From NCBI GenBank assembly GCA_024305745.1, contig JAHRBS010000003.1:2232001-2296000 (forward strand): DNA of 64,000 nucleotides, in the 5' to 3' direction. The notes beneath the pieces were generated by a model. The model searched no databases. It worked only from the letters and a program-made list of their open reading frames with translations, and was not told the origin of the DNA. How positions within the stretch are numbered: position 1 is the first letter of the stretch; the number at the start of each line of letters is the position of its first letter. The stretch comes from Polyporus tsugae (lineage: Eukaryota > Basidiomycota > Agaricomycetes > Polyporales > Polyporaceae). The translations under genes and the position numbers were made by a program. Shown one piece after another: positions 36,871-48,171 of the stretch.

Positions 36871-39284
36871 ATGTGGCATCCCGGGGACGAGAAGCTGAAA
36901 CCTAGCGAGTCTTGCGACGCTGAGCTCGGTTTGGTCCGCGGCGCGCAATTGCAATGCACATTGGCTGCCGGTCGAAGCGGTACACGAACATACTTTTCTT
37001 TGGCTTTACTCTCAGCCATCGGGTTGTCTCTGTTCTACCTGTTTGCGAGAAGCCCGCACTTTAGCCCTTGCGGTCCGACGATCCGGCTCGCCCAAGACGA
37101 CTTCGACGGGGTATGCCCTCAAACGAGTGGCATCGCTCCACAGAAGCACAACTCCCTGCTGGCTGAGCTGGAGGCGACATACCTGTCCGAAGACTTCAAG
37201 TCGAAGGCGTATGAATCTTTGGGAGGAGCAGTCAGAATACCGTGCGTACCTTGAACATGTCTTTTTTTCTGGCTTTATCGACGCACATAGTCAGGACCGT
37301 CGCGTATGACGACCTCGCCCCACCTGGCTCAGACGAGCGTTGGGAGATCTTCGCACAGTTGCACATTTACCTCGAGCAACGCCTCCCTTTGGTGTACGTG
37401 TCTCCCAGCCTCATCGAATCCTGGTCTTAGCTTAAAATTGCCTTGTATGCAGCCACGCCAATCTTCGGAAGACCCATGTAAACAAATATGCCCTTGTTTA
37501 TCATTGGCAGGGCAGCGACGACTCTCTCAAGCCCGTACTCTTGACCGCGCATCAAGGTTTGACTTATTGATTGCAACTGTCCGTCGTTCCTTTAGGCTCA
37601 TGCCATGAATGCTAGATGTCGTACCAGTCGAGCCTTCGACAGTAGACCAGTGGAACCATCCCCCTTTCTCTGGACATTTCGACGGTATGGTTATTTGTTG
37701 CTACGAAGAGGAAAGCTTTCTCACTCAGGCATGCAGGGGAGTATATATGGGGACGCGGCAGCTGCGACGACAAGCCCGGCCTTGTCGGTAGCCTGTATGT
37801 CATGTTTACTGAACCGCTGTCGCCTTTCCGCTGACGCTTTATGTAGCACTGTAGTCGAAGAGCTGCTGCAGGCAGGGTTCAAGCCTACCCGTACGTTTGT
37901 CTTGGCATATGGTATCGACGAGGAGCGCGGTGGTATCTCGGTGTGTTTGCATGCGTCCGGCGTCGAAGAACGCCTACACTAACCGTACCATGCCCCAGGG
38001 AGCCACCGCTATCCGAGACTATCTCCTGGCAACTTACGGAGAATATGCGTTCTCAATCCTTGTGGATGAGGGTGGTAGGCACACGTTCACCTATTCTCGC
38101 GGACTTGCCTGCTCAGCATCTCGCATTGACTCAGGTGGATATGAAGTCAAGGACGATGTCATCATGTCCAGCCCAGGAGTCGCCGAGAAGGGCAAGTTTG
38201 ATGTACGATTCGAAATATCCGCTCCAGGAGGGCATTCCAGCGTGCCTCCAGAACACACTGTACGTCCCCTGAGTTCTGCCATTTACCAATTTTTGAGCAC
38301 ATCCTCACATACTGTAGAGCATCGGCATGCTCGCTGCCGTTATTAAACAACTCGAAGCCAACCCGCACAGCCCCCAGCTCAACCGTTCCGGGGTGTATTA
38401 TTCACTCCTGCAGTGCCGAGCCGCACACGATACCTCAATGTCTCCACATCTCCGTTCACTCATCTCCCACTCGCGTTCCTCCGACAAGGCACTCCACGCG
38501 CTCGAGCGGCACTTGACCAAGACAGATAGACTATTTTCCGCCCTGGCAGGCACCACACAGGCGGCAGACGTTGTCCGCGGCGGCGTGAAAACCAACGCTC
38601 TGCCAGAGCGCGCCGACGTCATCGTGAACCATCGCATTGATATCCACAGCTCTGTCGATGTCCTGCAGAGGCGCATTCTGCGAGTCGTGAACCCCGTCGT
38701 CGCGCGACTTGGGCTCGAACTTGACGCCTTCGGCAAGCTGGAGTTCGTCACCAAGCCGGACGGCGTGGCCAACGGTGTGTTGCGCATCGCTGACGCATTC
38801 GGAACAGCGCTCGAGCCCGCGCCCGTCACCCCCACGGGAGACAGTGGACCGTTCCAGCTCCTCTCGGGGACCATCATCGGCGTGTTGGGCGCTTCGAACC
38901 GGACGGGGTATGACAAGAAAGTGTTCATCGCGCCGGGGATGTCGACTGGTAACACAGGTCAGTGTTCCGTACACATGTCAACGCGAATGTTACCACCAAG
39001 CATGCTAACGACAAGCCGTTGCTCGTGTGTTGCTTGCCACAGACACCAAGCATTACTGGAAGCTGACCAAGCATATTTTCCGATACGGACACACAAACCA
39101 TGCTGACACGTTCAACGGGGCCCATACTGTTAACGAAGGTGCGTATGCATGCTCGGCATGAGATATGTAAGACAAATTTGCTAACGCGGCTGTTCTAGCA
39201 CTCCGTGGCGAGGGCTTCATCGAGACCATTCGGTTCTTTACGTGGGTCATTTTGAACGCCGATGAGTCGCCTCTGCTGGAGTGA
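36871..39284 (+). CDS. CPS1: Carboxypeptidase S-like M20A metallopeptidase
   Basis: This is a vacuolar Gly-X carboxypeptidase-type enzyme that removes C-terminal residues from small peptides using two zinc ions. Eleven exons (36871-37241, 37295-37393, 37453-37556, 37616-37684, 37737-37794, 37847-37940, 37999-38074, 38135-38259, 38318-38957, 39043-39138, 39199-39284) give 605 aa. A short cytosolic tail precedes one membrane anchor (S-L-A-L-L-S-A-I-G-L-S-L-F-Y-L-F), as in yeast Cps1. Metal and catalytic motifs are complete: T-A-H-Q-D-V-V-P (His about 190, Asp about 192), G-R-G-S-C-D-D-K-P-G (about 220-229), D-E-E-R-G-G (about 258-263), V-D-E-G-G, and A-P-G-G-H-S-S-V-P-P in the dimerisation region. 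The start ATG 36871 was chosen to leave a short cytosolic tail before the anchor; 36748 is an alternative. Confidence 0.93.
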
Positions 39285-40466
39285 AGTAAACGAAGCATAG
39301 TAGTTGTGTTTATGACCCACATCGTTAATCTAAGGATGCTTCTTTCTCGGTTCCGCACCAGAATCCGGCACCCTTCCAGCACAATGGCTGACGACTCACG
39401 AGACACGATCAAGCGCAGTCGCATGGGTCATTGAGAAGCTTACGCCGCCTTCGCCGCAAAACGGGTACTTATCCCGATGCCTGTGGCATATCAATCGAAG
39501 TCTCGTCCCACGGACTGCGGTTACCTGAAGGTTCAAGGCAGTTCGCCATATCCGCCGACCATTGCAATTCACATCCTCGGCCTTCAGGTGCCATCCCGCG
39601 GCCGAACCTTCGAGACGGACCGCTGACTACTGGTTTTGACAGGAGATTGTTCGGGAGATGTACCGCCCAGTCTACCTCCATTGGACTGAGGACGTCAGCC
39701 GGATGTTGATGCGACATTCAGGGGACTTACGTGTCATTCCCGATCGCGACCACTTTCCTTGGACAGAAAGCATCACACATCACAGTCGAATGCTGCATTT
39801 TGACCAAGGCACGTTCCTGCAGCGGTATTCTTAATCACCAGACCGGCTTCCTTGGCGCCAATTATAGAACTCGGCAAGTTGAAGTACGTGGGTGCAATCG
39901 TCCTCTATCCTGACTTGCACCATGTAATGCGCCATATACAGTACGCGCGCGAGAGCTTGGATCACACCCTGCTGTCGGGACAATGTGCTACAATGCCGCC
40001 AATACATTGTTGCGGTTTTTGCGGTCACCCGTAATATTAATCAAGTACTGAACGTTTTAACGTGGTTGTCAAACGTTCATGTTCAACGGCTTGAACAACG
40101 AGTGTAGGTTAGCATTAGGCCACATTGTAGTCTGTATGCCTAGGGTTTCTCGGAAGGAAAGGGTTCATTAACAAAGTTATAAGCTCATCAACTATGACGA
40201 CGTTATATACCGTTTCAAAGTGCGACATGGTTCGCCTAATCGGAGAAGAAATGTTTCTGCGAAATATTAGGTCTCCGCTGTCGGAGATAACGCTGAGATG
40301 AACTCCCTGCCGAGCCAGAAATGGCGACGCCGAATGGTGCATAACGCAGCGTGCTCAGCCCTCTCCTCAACGACCGCCACGGCGCCGACGTCTTCTCCTG
40401 ATACCGCCTGCGTGCGCCCCGCGTGCCGTCCCTCGTCCTCTCTGACCCACCTCAGCCCGCCTCGCG
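39285..40466. other. Intergenic with a possible orphan exon
   Basis: This 1.2-kb gap lies between the M20 peptidase and the ZDS gene. At 39642-39834 a plus-strand frame is open for about 63 codons after a CAG acceptor-like site (E-I-V-R-E-M-Y-R-P-V-Y-L-H-W-T-E-D-V) and ends in TAA. A possible upstream exon ends at about 39586. I do not recognise the product and cannot find a convincing start, so it may be a relic or a small gene. The rest shows nothing. Confidence 0.3.
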
Positions 40467-43170
40467 ATGCAGCCCTCCCAGCTCGAGATCCAGCGCGAGG
40501 TCGAAGCTCTCCGTGACATCAGACGACGGTCCACCATCCAGGGCGGCCCCGGCTCCCTCGTTCTCGACCCCGATCTCCCCAACGAAGCCTCCCAGGCTCA
40601 GGCGGCGTACTGGTCCCCCACTGACGACTCGAGCAGCAGCTCCCATGAGAGCAATCTCGACAACAGCTCCGCCGAGGGCCAGGACGATCCATTCCACCTG
40701 TTCTGGGTTCCCGCACGGGTCCACCCAGAGCTCGCACCGAAGGAGTTCCGCGAGTTCCTCAAAGAGCATGCGCGACCCGACGACAGCCCTCCGAGTCGTT
40801 CGAATTCGATCGGCTCCGCGGCGTCAGGGTTGGGGCGGAAGAAGTCGATGCTCAGCAGGCAGTACAAACCATCAGCAAACGATGGCGTGGGCGAAGAGGA
40901 GGAGAAGGTGGTGCCCCTCCGACGGAACCGGTCGAACTATATGAACGCCAACGTCCCGCAGCTCACCATCAGCGACCTGCAGAAGCTGGAGGAACTGGCG
41001 GAGGAGGCGTCGCAGAGCGACGATCCGTCGAGGCTGCGAAGTGTGTTGAGGAGGAGTCTCAGTCTGAATATCGCTCCTTCCGGTACGTCTCTCTCGCCCT
41101 CTCATGCGTATGCTGTCGAGCCGTACCAATCTTGTCGCTCTAGTGATCGACCAAATGGACGATCTCAGGGATCCAGGGGAGGACGTCGACGCTCCCATCA
41201 TTGTCCCCCCGCCTGGCCAGGTCCTGCGTCGGACGGCACGGACAAAGATTCGGAAAGCAGGGACAGGCGAGGGCGCACATCGCTTCACAGCCACTCGGAG
41301 CCGTCGAAAATCGATTACCGTCCGTGCCGCCACGATGGAGCCGCGCTCGTCGAGCGACCTCTCGTCCAGTGACCACGGGGAGATTGAGACTATTCGTCGG
41401 GTGTCTCGAACGAAGGAGGAGAACCCTGAAGTACCGCCTGTCCCGCGCCCCGAGTCATACAGTGTGGAGGCGGCTATCTACGAGGCATATGCGCGGGAGG
41501 AGGCTGAGACAGACCAGGACTTCGATTATCCTGCACTGTCGAGCAGCCCCGACATTGTCACCCAGCTGGCTGCCGACTCGCATCCGGTTGTCGAGGAGGC
41601 AGAGCCCGAACCCGAGACATCAGCAAGCATAGTCAGCCCCGTTATCTATCAACCTCAGCCCCAGCGGGCTCTTTCACCACCATCTCCTGCAGAGTCGCCC
41701 GTGCCTCAACGAACTCCTTCGCCATCTACGCCTTCACCCTCCATACCGTCTCTCACCACGTCCCCATCCACTTCCGAAAGCGTGCAGCAGGCGCGACCTC
41801 CTCTCGCCCATGCCGCTTACCCATACCCGCCGCCGTCACCGACGCCATCCGAGTACCGACGCGAGAAAGACAGGAAAGGGCTGTTTGGCAAATGGGGCGG
41901 CGACAAGGGCAGCAAGAAGAACAAGGAGAAAGGCGAGCGGGAGAAGGAAAAGGAGAAGGAGACCGGTTTCTTCGGTTCTCTCTTCGGCTCAAAGAAGAAG
42001 CCGGAAGAGCCTCAGTCCGTGAGCTCAAATGCCGCTGGGCGCGAGACGGCAGCAGCCCTGCTGGGGGCGTCAAAGTCGTCCAAGAACTACGTCCCTCCAC
42101 CCTCACCCCAGCTCGGGATGTATGCGCGATACCCCATCCACGTCGAGCGCGCCATATACCGCCTCAGCCACATCAAGCTCGCGAACCCACGACGGCCTCT
42201 TTACGAGCAGGTACTCATCAGTAACCTGATGTTCTGGTACCTCGGCGTCATCAACAAGACGGGTCAGAACCAAGGGCAGGGTCAGGGCCAGAACGCACAG
42301 GGCGCTGCGGCTTCCGTTGACAAGGAGAGACAGGAGAAGGAGAAGAAGGAGCGAGAGGAGAGGGAACGGGCCGAGAAGGAGCGCGAGAAGCAGGAACGGA
42401 AAGAGAGCCAACGGAAGGGCAGTCTCACCAAGCCCAGCCCTAACGGCTCGAGGAGAGCGGAGACACCAGTGAGAGGACCGCAATACGAGATGCAGCATCG
42501 CGCGATGGAGCAGGGCTACGGCGCGTACGGGCAATCACCCAACGGTGGTCCACCCCAAGCACGGGCGTCTTCTGCGCCTCCACCAAATCACTCTCCGCCC
42601 TCCTCGCAGGCGCAATATTCCCCGCCCCCGCCCCAGTCCCAGTACTCGGTGCAACTTGTGCAACCACAGCCACGGCACACAGACTCGCCCGGTAGCGCGA
42701 ACAATCAGTACTTCGAGATCGGCGACTCGTCCCAGGTCATCCCGCAACAATATTCGCTCGGCACTACTAGCGCATCGCAGTTACCTCCTGGAGCCATGCC
42801 GCCCGTTGCCGTTGAGCAGTCGTGGATGTCTCAGTCGTCAATGAACCACGGGAGCTCGTCACCCCCGCCTAGGGAAACATCCCCTCCCATGTCGCCGTCC
42901 TCCCCCGGCGGCCGTCGGCCGCGGTCGCCGCCGCAAGCAAATCGATATGCACCTCCACAAGAGAAGCAGGGTCACGGTCAGCCAGGAGGCCAGAGGTCGC
43001 CAGGACGGTCGTTGTCGGCAATGGCCTCGCCGTCACCGTCGATGGCCCCGATCAATGGGAAGGTTAAGAAGGTGATGAGTGCGCATGCAGTCCCGCCGAG
43101 GCAGTCGAGCGAGGACGAGGATATGCCACTTGCGGTATGGCAGCAACAACAACGGAGAAAGGAGTTTTGA
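40467..43170 (+). CDS. ZDS-family protein (Zds1/Zds2 C-terminal domain)
   Basis: Two exons (40467-41082, 41144-43170) give 880 aa. Zds proteins regulate PP2A-Cdc55 and thereby mitotic exit and polarity in yeast. The N-terminal block D-P-F-H-L-F-W-V-P-A-R-V-H-P-E-L-A-P resembles the region shared by fungal members. The diagnostic Zds_C motif is at about residues 528-580: Y-P-I-H-V-E-R-A-I-Y-R-L-S-H-I-K-L-A-N-P then R-R-P-L-Y-E-Q-V-L-I-S-N-L-M-F-W-Y-L. Between them lies a Ser/Pro-rich disordered region and a long Lys/Glu stretch (G-E-R-E-K-E-K-E-K-E). A second charged Glu/Lys/Arg run follows the motif, and the last 250 residues are Pro/Ser/Gln-rich. In yeast Zds1 the motif is near the C terminus, so the long tail here is a difference. 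The exact pathway role in this fungus is inferred. Confidence 0.85.
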
Positions 43171-45712
43171 GGGGCCCCCCTCCGCATCCTCGTTCCGCTG
43201 TTTCGCGCTACTTTCTGTCGCTCTCCCTCTGTGTCTTCAATCCTGCGTGTGCATTTCGGACGCTTACTTTCATTGCCTCAATACGCCAGGTCATACTGAC
43301 CCGCTGTCTCTGGCGGTCATCGCCGTCTCTGTGTGTATTCCTCACGGCTGTTGTGTTATTCCTCTTCGTTCGCGCCGTGTCTAGATGTTCCCCTTTTTCC
43401 GCGTATCAGCATCCATACTCGTCCACGTACCATACCTGACTTGCGCATCTTTGATCCCCATCCAGCATTTACCACACTCGCGCTCCCGCATGCATAGTTC
43501 TGGTCCTTTGTTTCCCGGACATTCCGTCTCCCCTCACATGTCCCTTCCGCTATTCCCACAATCGATGAAACGCTCATACCATCTTCTGCCGTCTCCCTCA
43601 CTCCGCACGTACGCCACCCATGTCCTCGACCTCCGCCGTCACGATCTTCACGAGCACCCCTCCCGTCTCCGCTACGTTCTCGATTAAACACAATTTGCTC
43701 TTTCTCCTTCGAGGACGGTAGGGATGCCGCTATGACCGATTCCAACAAGTCTACCGTATGATACAAACCGCCATGCAGCTGTGTAACTACATCTAGTGAC
43801 ATTACGCCTCGCCCCCTTACGCCGCCGGGGCGGGCGCGACCCTTCTTTACCATCAGGACTGTTCCTATTCCTATTCCTACTCTTAACTTTACCAGCTACC
43901 ACTCGTACTCTTCGAGAAATGTATATCGGCAGGACAAAAAAGTAGTAACACTCCACGCGGGAGTACGGAGCACCGTTGTACGATACCTCTACCGTCTCTA
44001 GATTTAGCTCGAGCTCTTTTGTCTCACTGGACGGTAACGGGGTGGCGGAAAGGCGTCGTCGTAACTTATGTTCGTAAAGGTACGTTTGGATCCCGTCCCA
44101 TACGATGGCCAGATGGCTAGACAATGAGATGGCAACGACATTCGCGCACAGCGAGATGGGAAGGGAATTCGATAGGGTTCCCGATTTACTGCCTTGCCAC
44201 CGAGGGGAAGGTCAGCTGTTCAAACCGTAAGTAAATGGAACGAGAGCTCCGAGTCTAGTACTGCGGAGTCTTGTGACAAGGCTTGCGCCATCCTAGACTT
44301 AACCGGTTGGCCCTTGTGGGACCGGTGGACACTCATGATGGTAATAAGAGTGCATGTATGGTGCGAGCCACTTACATAGTCACCGCTACTTTTGTACAAG
44401 GGCAACTCCTCCTCCAGATTTGCCGAAATTTCCTAGATTTTTTGACCAATCGACTCCGTTTGAGGAGAGGAACAAATCTGTCAAGGCGTTTTTCGAAATT
44501 CGAAAAACTGATGGAGTTACAAATTTGGTCGGTCACCAAATTGGCCAGTGATGGGAATTACCTTCTATATATAGTAATAATTACTATATTCGGTACCGTA
44601 GACGCTGATCTATGGTGCCCGAGCGCCGCTCATGTTGTCTGCAGTGACACGAAGTGGGCTACAAACACACTCTCTTCGACCTCCACCAGTCTCAACAACC
44701 TCATTTCACATATATTCTCACTGGAAAGTGCCTGGTCGTCACCCAACAAGCACTCCCGACTGGGCGCCTAAGTTAGGATGACCTCTGGGGCAAATTGGCC
44801 GCTGTACAAAAGTAGCGGCGTCTAAGTGGCTCGCACCATAGTTGGAAGGGTGAACGATCTGTTGGTTTGAGCGCGCGCCCAGCAATAATTTTGACTATTG
44901 TGAGCTCTTGACTCAACTCGACGCCGCGCGGTCGAACCGCCCACCATTCACCATTCTTATTGAGGGTTAGACGAAGACGTAGGCGTTCAAAAAGGAACCC
45001 GGGGGTGTGACCGAATGCAGTGTCCGGATGCCGATGGGAGGCCATGAGCATTCCCGTCAGACCGGCATTCAGGATAGACAGCATGTACATCGTCGCGCAA
45101 ACTGATGAGAACGAGGGGGGAGGACTACGGACACAGGAGATGAGATGCCGGCCTTTTCTTTGTACACAGGGCGGTCTTCCCAGCCGCGCGCGATCCACAA
45201 TGGAGAACTTCAGCGTTCCGGACGTAGATCCTAGAGTGGGTCCCTCAGTTGACGGATTGGCGGAGATATGAGGACAAGGAAACCGATGGTTTCATTGTCG
45301 TCCGAGCTGTATGGGAGAGTCTCAGTCTTGAGAGATTTTCTCCTGAGCTGGATAAACGCAGATGCAGAGACGGCGAACAGAAAAGACGGCGCCGTGCAGG
45401 GTTGATTGGTTGGAAGTTGCAACAGATTGGTGTCCGGCGTGCTAGGGAGATACCGCGCGTCGAAGAAAGATGGCGAGTAATGCAGTTAATGCAGGGTTGA
45501 CCGGTGTGAATGAGAAGATGGTTATTCCAATTGAAGCTGCTTGTGCTTGTGCAGCCTCGGCTTGGAAGCCGCCCGCAGGTAACTTACTTATCTAAATAAG
45601 GGCCACGTGCACCACATGGCTCGCTCACTCCGAGTCCCCGCCATCAGCCCCTTCACACAGACCACCACCACAGTCCCGCCTCCTCCCCCGTCCCCGTCCT
45701 TTCTTGTCCTCC
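43171..45712. other. Long intergenic region (2.5 kb) with a TIR element
   Basis: This is the largest gap in the window. The first part is the pyrimidine-rich 3' flank of the ZDS gene. A 480-bp inverted-repeat element is at 44359-44838 (separate entry). The final stretch is the UBC6 upstream region. Open frames on both strands are short, overlap each other and lack motifs. Confidence 0.55.
44359..44838. mobile_element. Non-autonomous TIR element (MITE-like), TA-flanked
   Basis: Both ends carry the same terminal inverted repeat. The left end reads TGGTGCGAGCCACTTA, an 8-base variable stretch, then CCGCTACTTTTGTACA. The right end, reverse-complemented, has the same two 16-base blocks separated by 4 bases. 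The element is bordered by TA on each side (44357-44358 and 44839-44840), which fits target-site duplication of Tc1/mariner-type elements. The 400-bp interior has no transposase frame and contains a further palindrome (TTTTTCGAAATTCGAAAAA, near 44489-44507). It is therefore a miniature, non-coding element that would need a transposase from elsewhere. Confidence 0.8.
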
Positions 45713-47202
45713 ATGGCTTCCAAGGCAGCATACAAGCGAGTGCGTCGCCCTTCCATCTAACTCTCCCACGTCCCTGAAGGGCTGCTCACCCCTTCCGCAG
45801 CTCAGCAAGGAGTATGTCGCGATGCAGAAGGAGCCCCCTCCCTTCGTCTGGGCCGCGCCCGACGAGAAGAACATCTTGAATTGTGAGTAACGCTGTGTTT
45901 ATATGATTCTGCGTGTGTTTAGAGAGGCTCCCACAGGGAATTACATCATTGTATGTCGGCAAGCTTGTCATCTTTAAATATCCCATGCTGAAGCACTGCA
46001 GCGAGGGCCTCCGGACTCCCCCTTTGCTGGCGGAGAGTACCATGGCGTCCTGTTGTTCCCATCAGAGTATCCATTTAAGCCTCCTGGCATTAAGGTGCGT
46101 ACTCTGTATGACTCCCGGATTTGACGGCTCCTAATCACAACTCGCTTGGTAGATGTTGACACCCTCGGGTCGCTTCCAGCCAGACAAGAAGATTTGCTTC
46201 TCCATGTCCGACTTCCATCCCGGCTCGGTGAGCTTGTTTCATTGCTCCCTGTGCGTTGAATCCGAGCCCGCTTACCTCCCCCGCCTACACAGTGGAATCC
46301 GGCCTGGAGTGTGGCAACAATGTACGTGCTTGCTTACCCATGACGTCCTACTTGTGTTTGGCGACCAAGCACCTATTCCTTACCCACATACTGACCGTGC
46401 CTCGGCGCTTCTGGTCGAATAGATTGACCGGCTTGCTGTCGTTCATGCTCTCAGATGAGATGACCACAGGCTCTGTTACCTCCACCGATGCCGAGAAGCG
46501 CAACTACGCCACCCGCAGCCATGCATGGAATCTTCAGCAGAAGCGGTTCCGGGAAGGGTTTCCGGAGGTGAGTATTCATGCTTCTTTGCTCTTCTTTGTT
46601 CCTTGTTTGTGCGCTTGGGGGACCGTATCGCAGCGCAGCAACGAGGTGATCTCGACAAGATCGAAGTTGGTGACGTCGATGCGGATGCCTCGAGGCCACC
46701 GTACATCGTACGACCGCAACCATAACAGAGAGCATGCAGCGGCGCATTGGGCATCGTCTCACTTGCCGTCACTTGTTGACATCGTTCGCCTTGCGTCACG
46801 TTTTGTTTGATTATCCTCAACACATTGTTCGTACCCTGATCATGCAATCCCATTCGCTGACATGATCTTGATTTGTAGTACTGCACACCAATCGCTCGCG
46901 ACGTACCAAACATGGCACAGAAAGAGCGTGGTGTATCTCCCGCCCCTCCTACCACGTCCCTCCCGCCGTCTGGCTCCGTCACCCCAGTCGTATTGCAGCC
47001 CCCACCCGTACAGCCCCCCACCGCCCCGGCCAACGACAAGGCGGTGAGTCGAACGGCCAATGGGACAAGTTCGGGATCCCCGGGTGACAACAGAGCACCA
47101 GGTTGGGCGGCTTCGCTGAGGCAGATTGTCTGGGATAAATGGCGGTGGGGCGTGGTACTCGCGCTCGCGCTCGTCGTTTCACGTTTGTCATCCAGCAACT
47201 GA
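45713..47202 (+). CDS. UBC6: Tail-anchored ubiquitin-conjugating enzyme E2, UBC6/UBE2J type
   Basis: Ubc6 is the ER-membrane E2 of ER-associated degradation, with its catalytic domain in the cytosol. Eight exons (45713-45739, 45801-45882, 45937-45950, 46002-46094, 46153-46227, 46293-46321, 46423-46567, 46879-47202) give 262 aa. The UBC fold includes [28 protein letters not shown] and [12 protein letters not shown], with the catalytic Cys at residue 87. The [18 protein letters not shown] block is typical of the family. The C terminus is a Pro-rich linker and a single hydrophobic helix ([11 protein letters not shown]) with three or four residues after it, a tail anchor. Exon 3 is only 14 nt. 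A 50-nt stretch in the last exon (47044-47093) has intron-like borders; see findings. Confidence 0.95.
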
Positions 47203-48171
47203 CAACGTTCGTCCCACGCCCTTGCCATTGCGCCGCGAGTGACACTGATCCTGATGTCGGCGCCTAACATAGGACTGTGCCCTCGTGGCGCAGGAAGCGC
47301 AGAAATGAGGGTCTTTCGTCGTCCGTGACTGGACAATGGCCATTGGCGCGGTGTGAGTGGCGGGTGTCCAACGGCAGCAGTGGAACCGCGGTGTACGAGT
47401 GTGTTACTTTCTGTTTCCCTTCCTCCTCCCTGCATCACCGCAACATGCATATTCTCCCCTTCCTCCCCCCGCATAATCGAGTAGGGTCGTATCTTATTAA
47501 TGGACTCGCACACGACTTGTTTGAATACCGTTGCCCCCTGGATCTCCGTGCACGTACACTCCTTGGTTCCTCGTTGCCTCAATGGTTCTTGGTCACCAGT
47601 TCCCCCTGACCCTTCCGTCACCACCTCCACTCGTTCCATCGTCTGGTCTCCCGTAATACGGAGTGTGTATGCCTAGTAGACTCGCAGGAATGCATGTTCG
47701 GATCATCTACCGGTCCCTTCCCTTCTCATGTCATTGCGGTTGCACCGCAGTCACAGTCTGTGCTCATTCCACGGAGGCTTGGTGAGTAGGCGGCGTTCGA
47801 ACTGATCATCATGCGATTTGGATGAGGTTGTGTAAGGAATGCGTGGAGGGCTATGCTACAGCTACAACTCGGAGATTGCGAGGAGATACATCCAAGACAT
47901 TGAGACCCCTTCTTCAACATCAACAAGGCACAGCGAGCGATAGCGATGCACAGCCGGAAGACTTGAAGGAAGCGATCCCGCAGCAGAATCCAGATGTCTC
48001 TGCTGTCTGTGGTCACTGATCAGAGAAGCCGCCGAAACGTTATCTGGTGCGAGACCGCGACAAGCGGCCACAGGGCGGCCACAGCTCTGTTCAGAAGTTA
48101 GAACGACGGTACGCGATCACTGATCAGCCATCCTTGATTCTCGTTGTAACGTCAATGGCAACGCAAAGTAC
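47203..48171. other. Intergenic: convergent 3' flanks of UBC6 and NTF2-like gene
   Basis: This is a tail-to-tail gap of just under 1 kb. Long but motif-free open frames run antisense here (for example on the minus strand through 46476-47639) and are treated as chance, since they cross the UBC6 exons. No RNA gene is recognised. Confidence 0.55.

Noticed and set aside
44931..44960. tRNA B-box-like GGTCGAACCGCCC
   Set aside because: No matching A box or cloverleaf could be drawn around it.
46476..47639. Minus-strand 387-aa ORF
   Set aside because: It crosses UBC6 exons and introns in antisense, has no family motif and no usable neighbours; taken as a chance open frame in GC-rich DNA.
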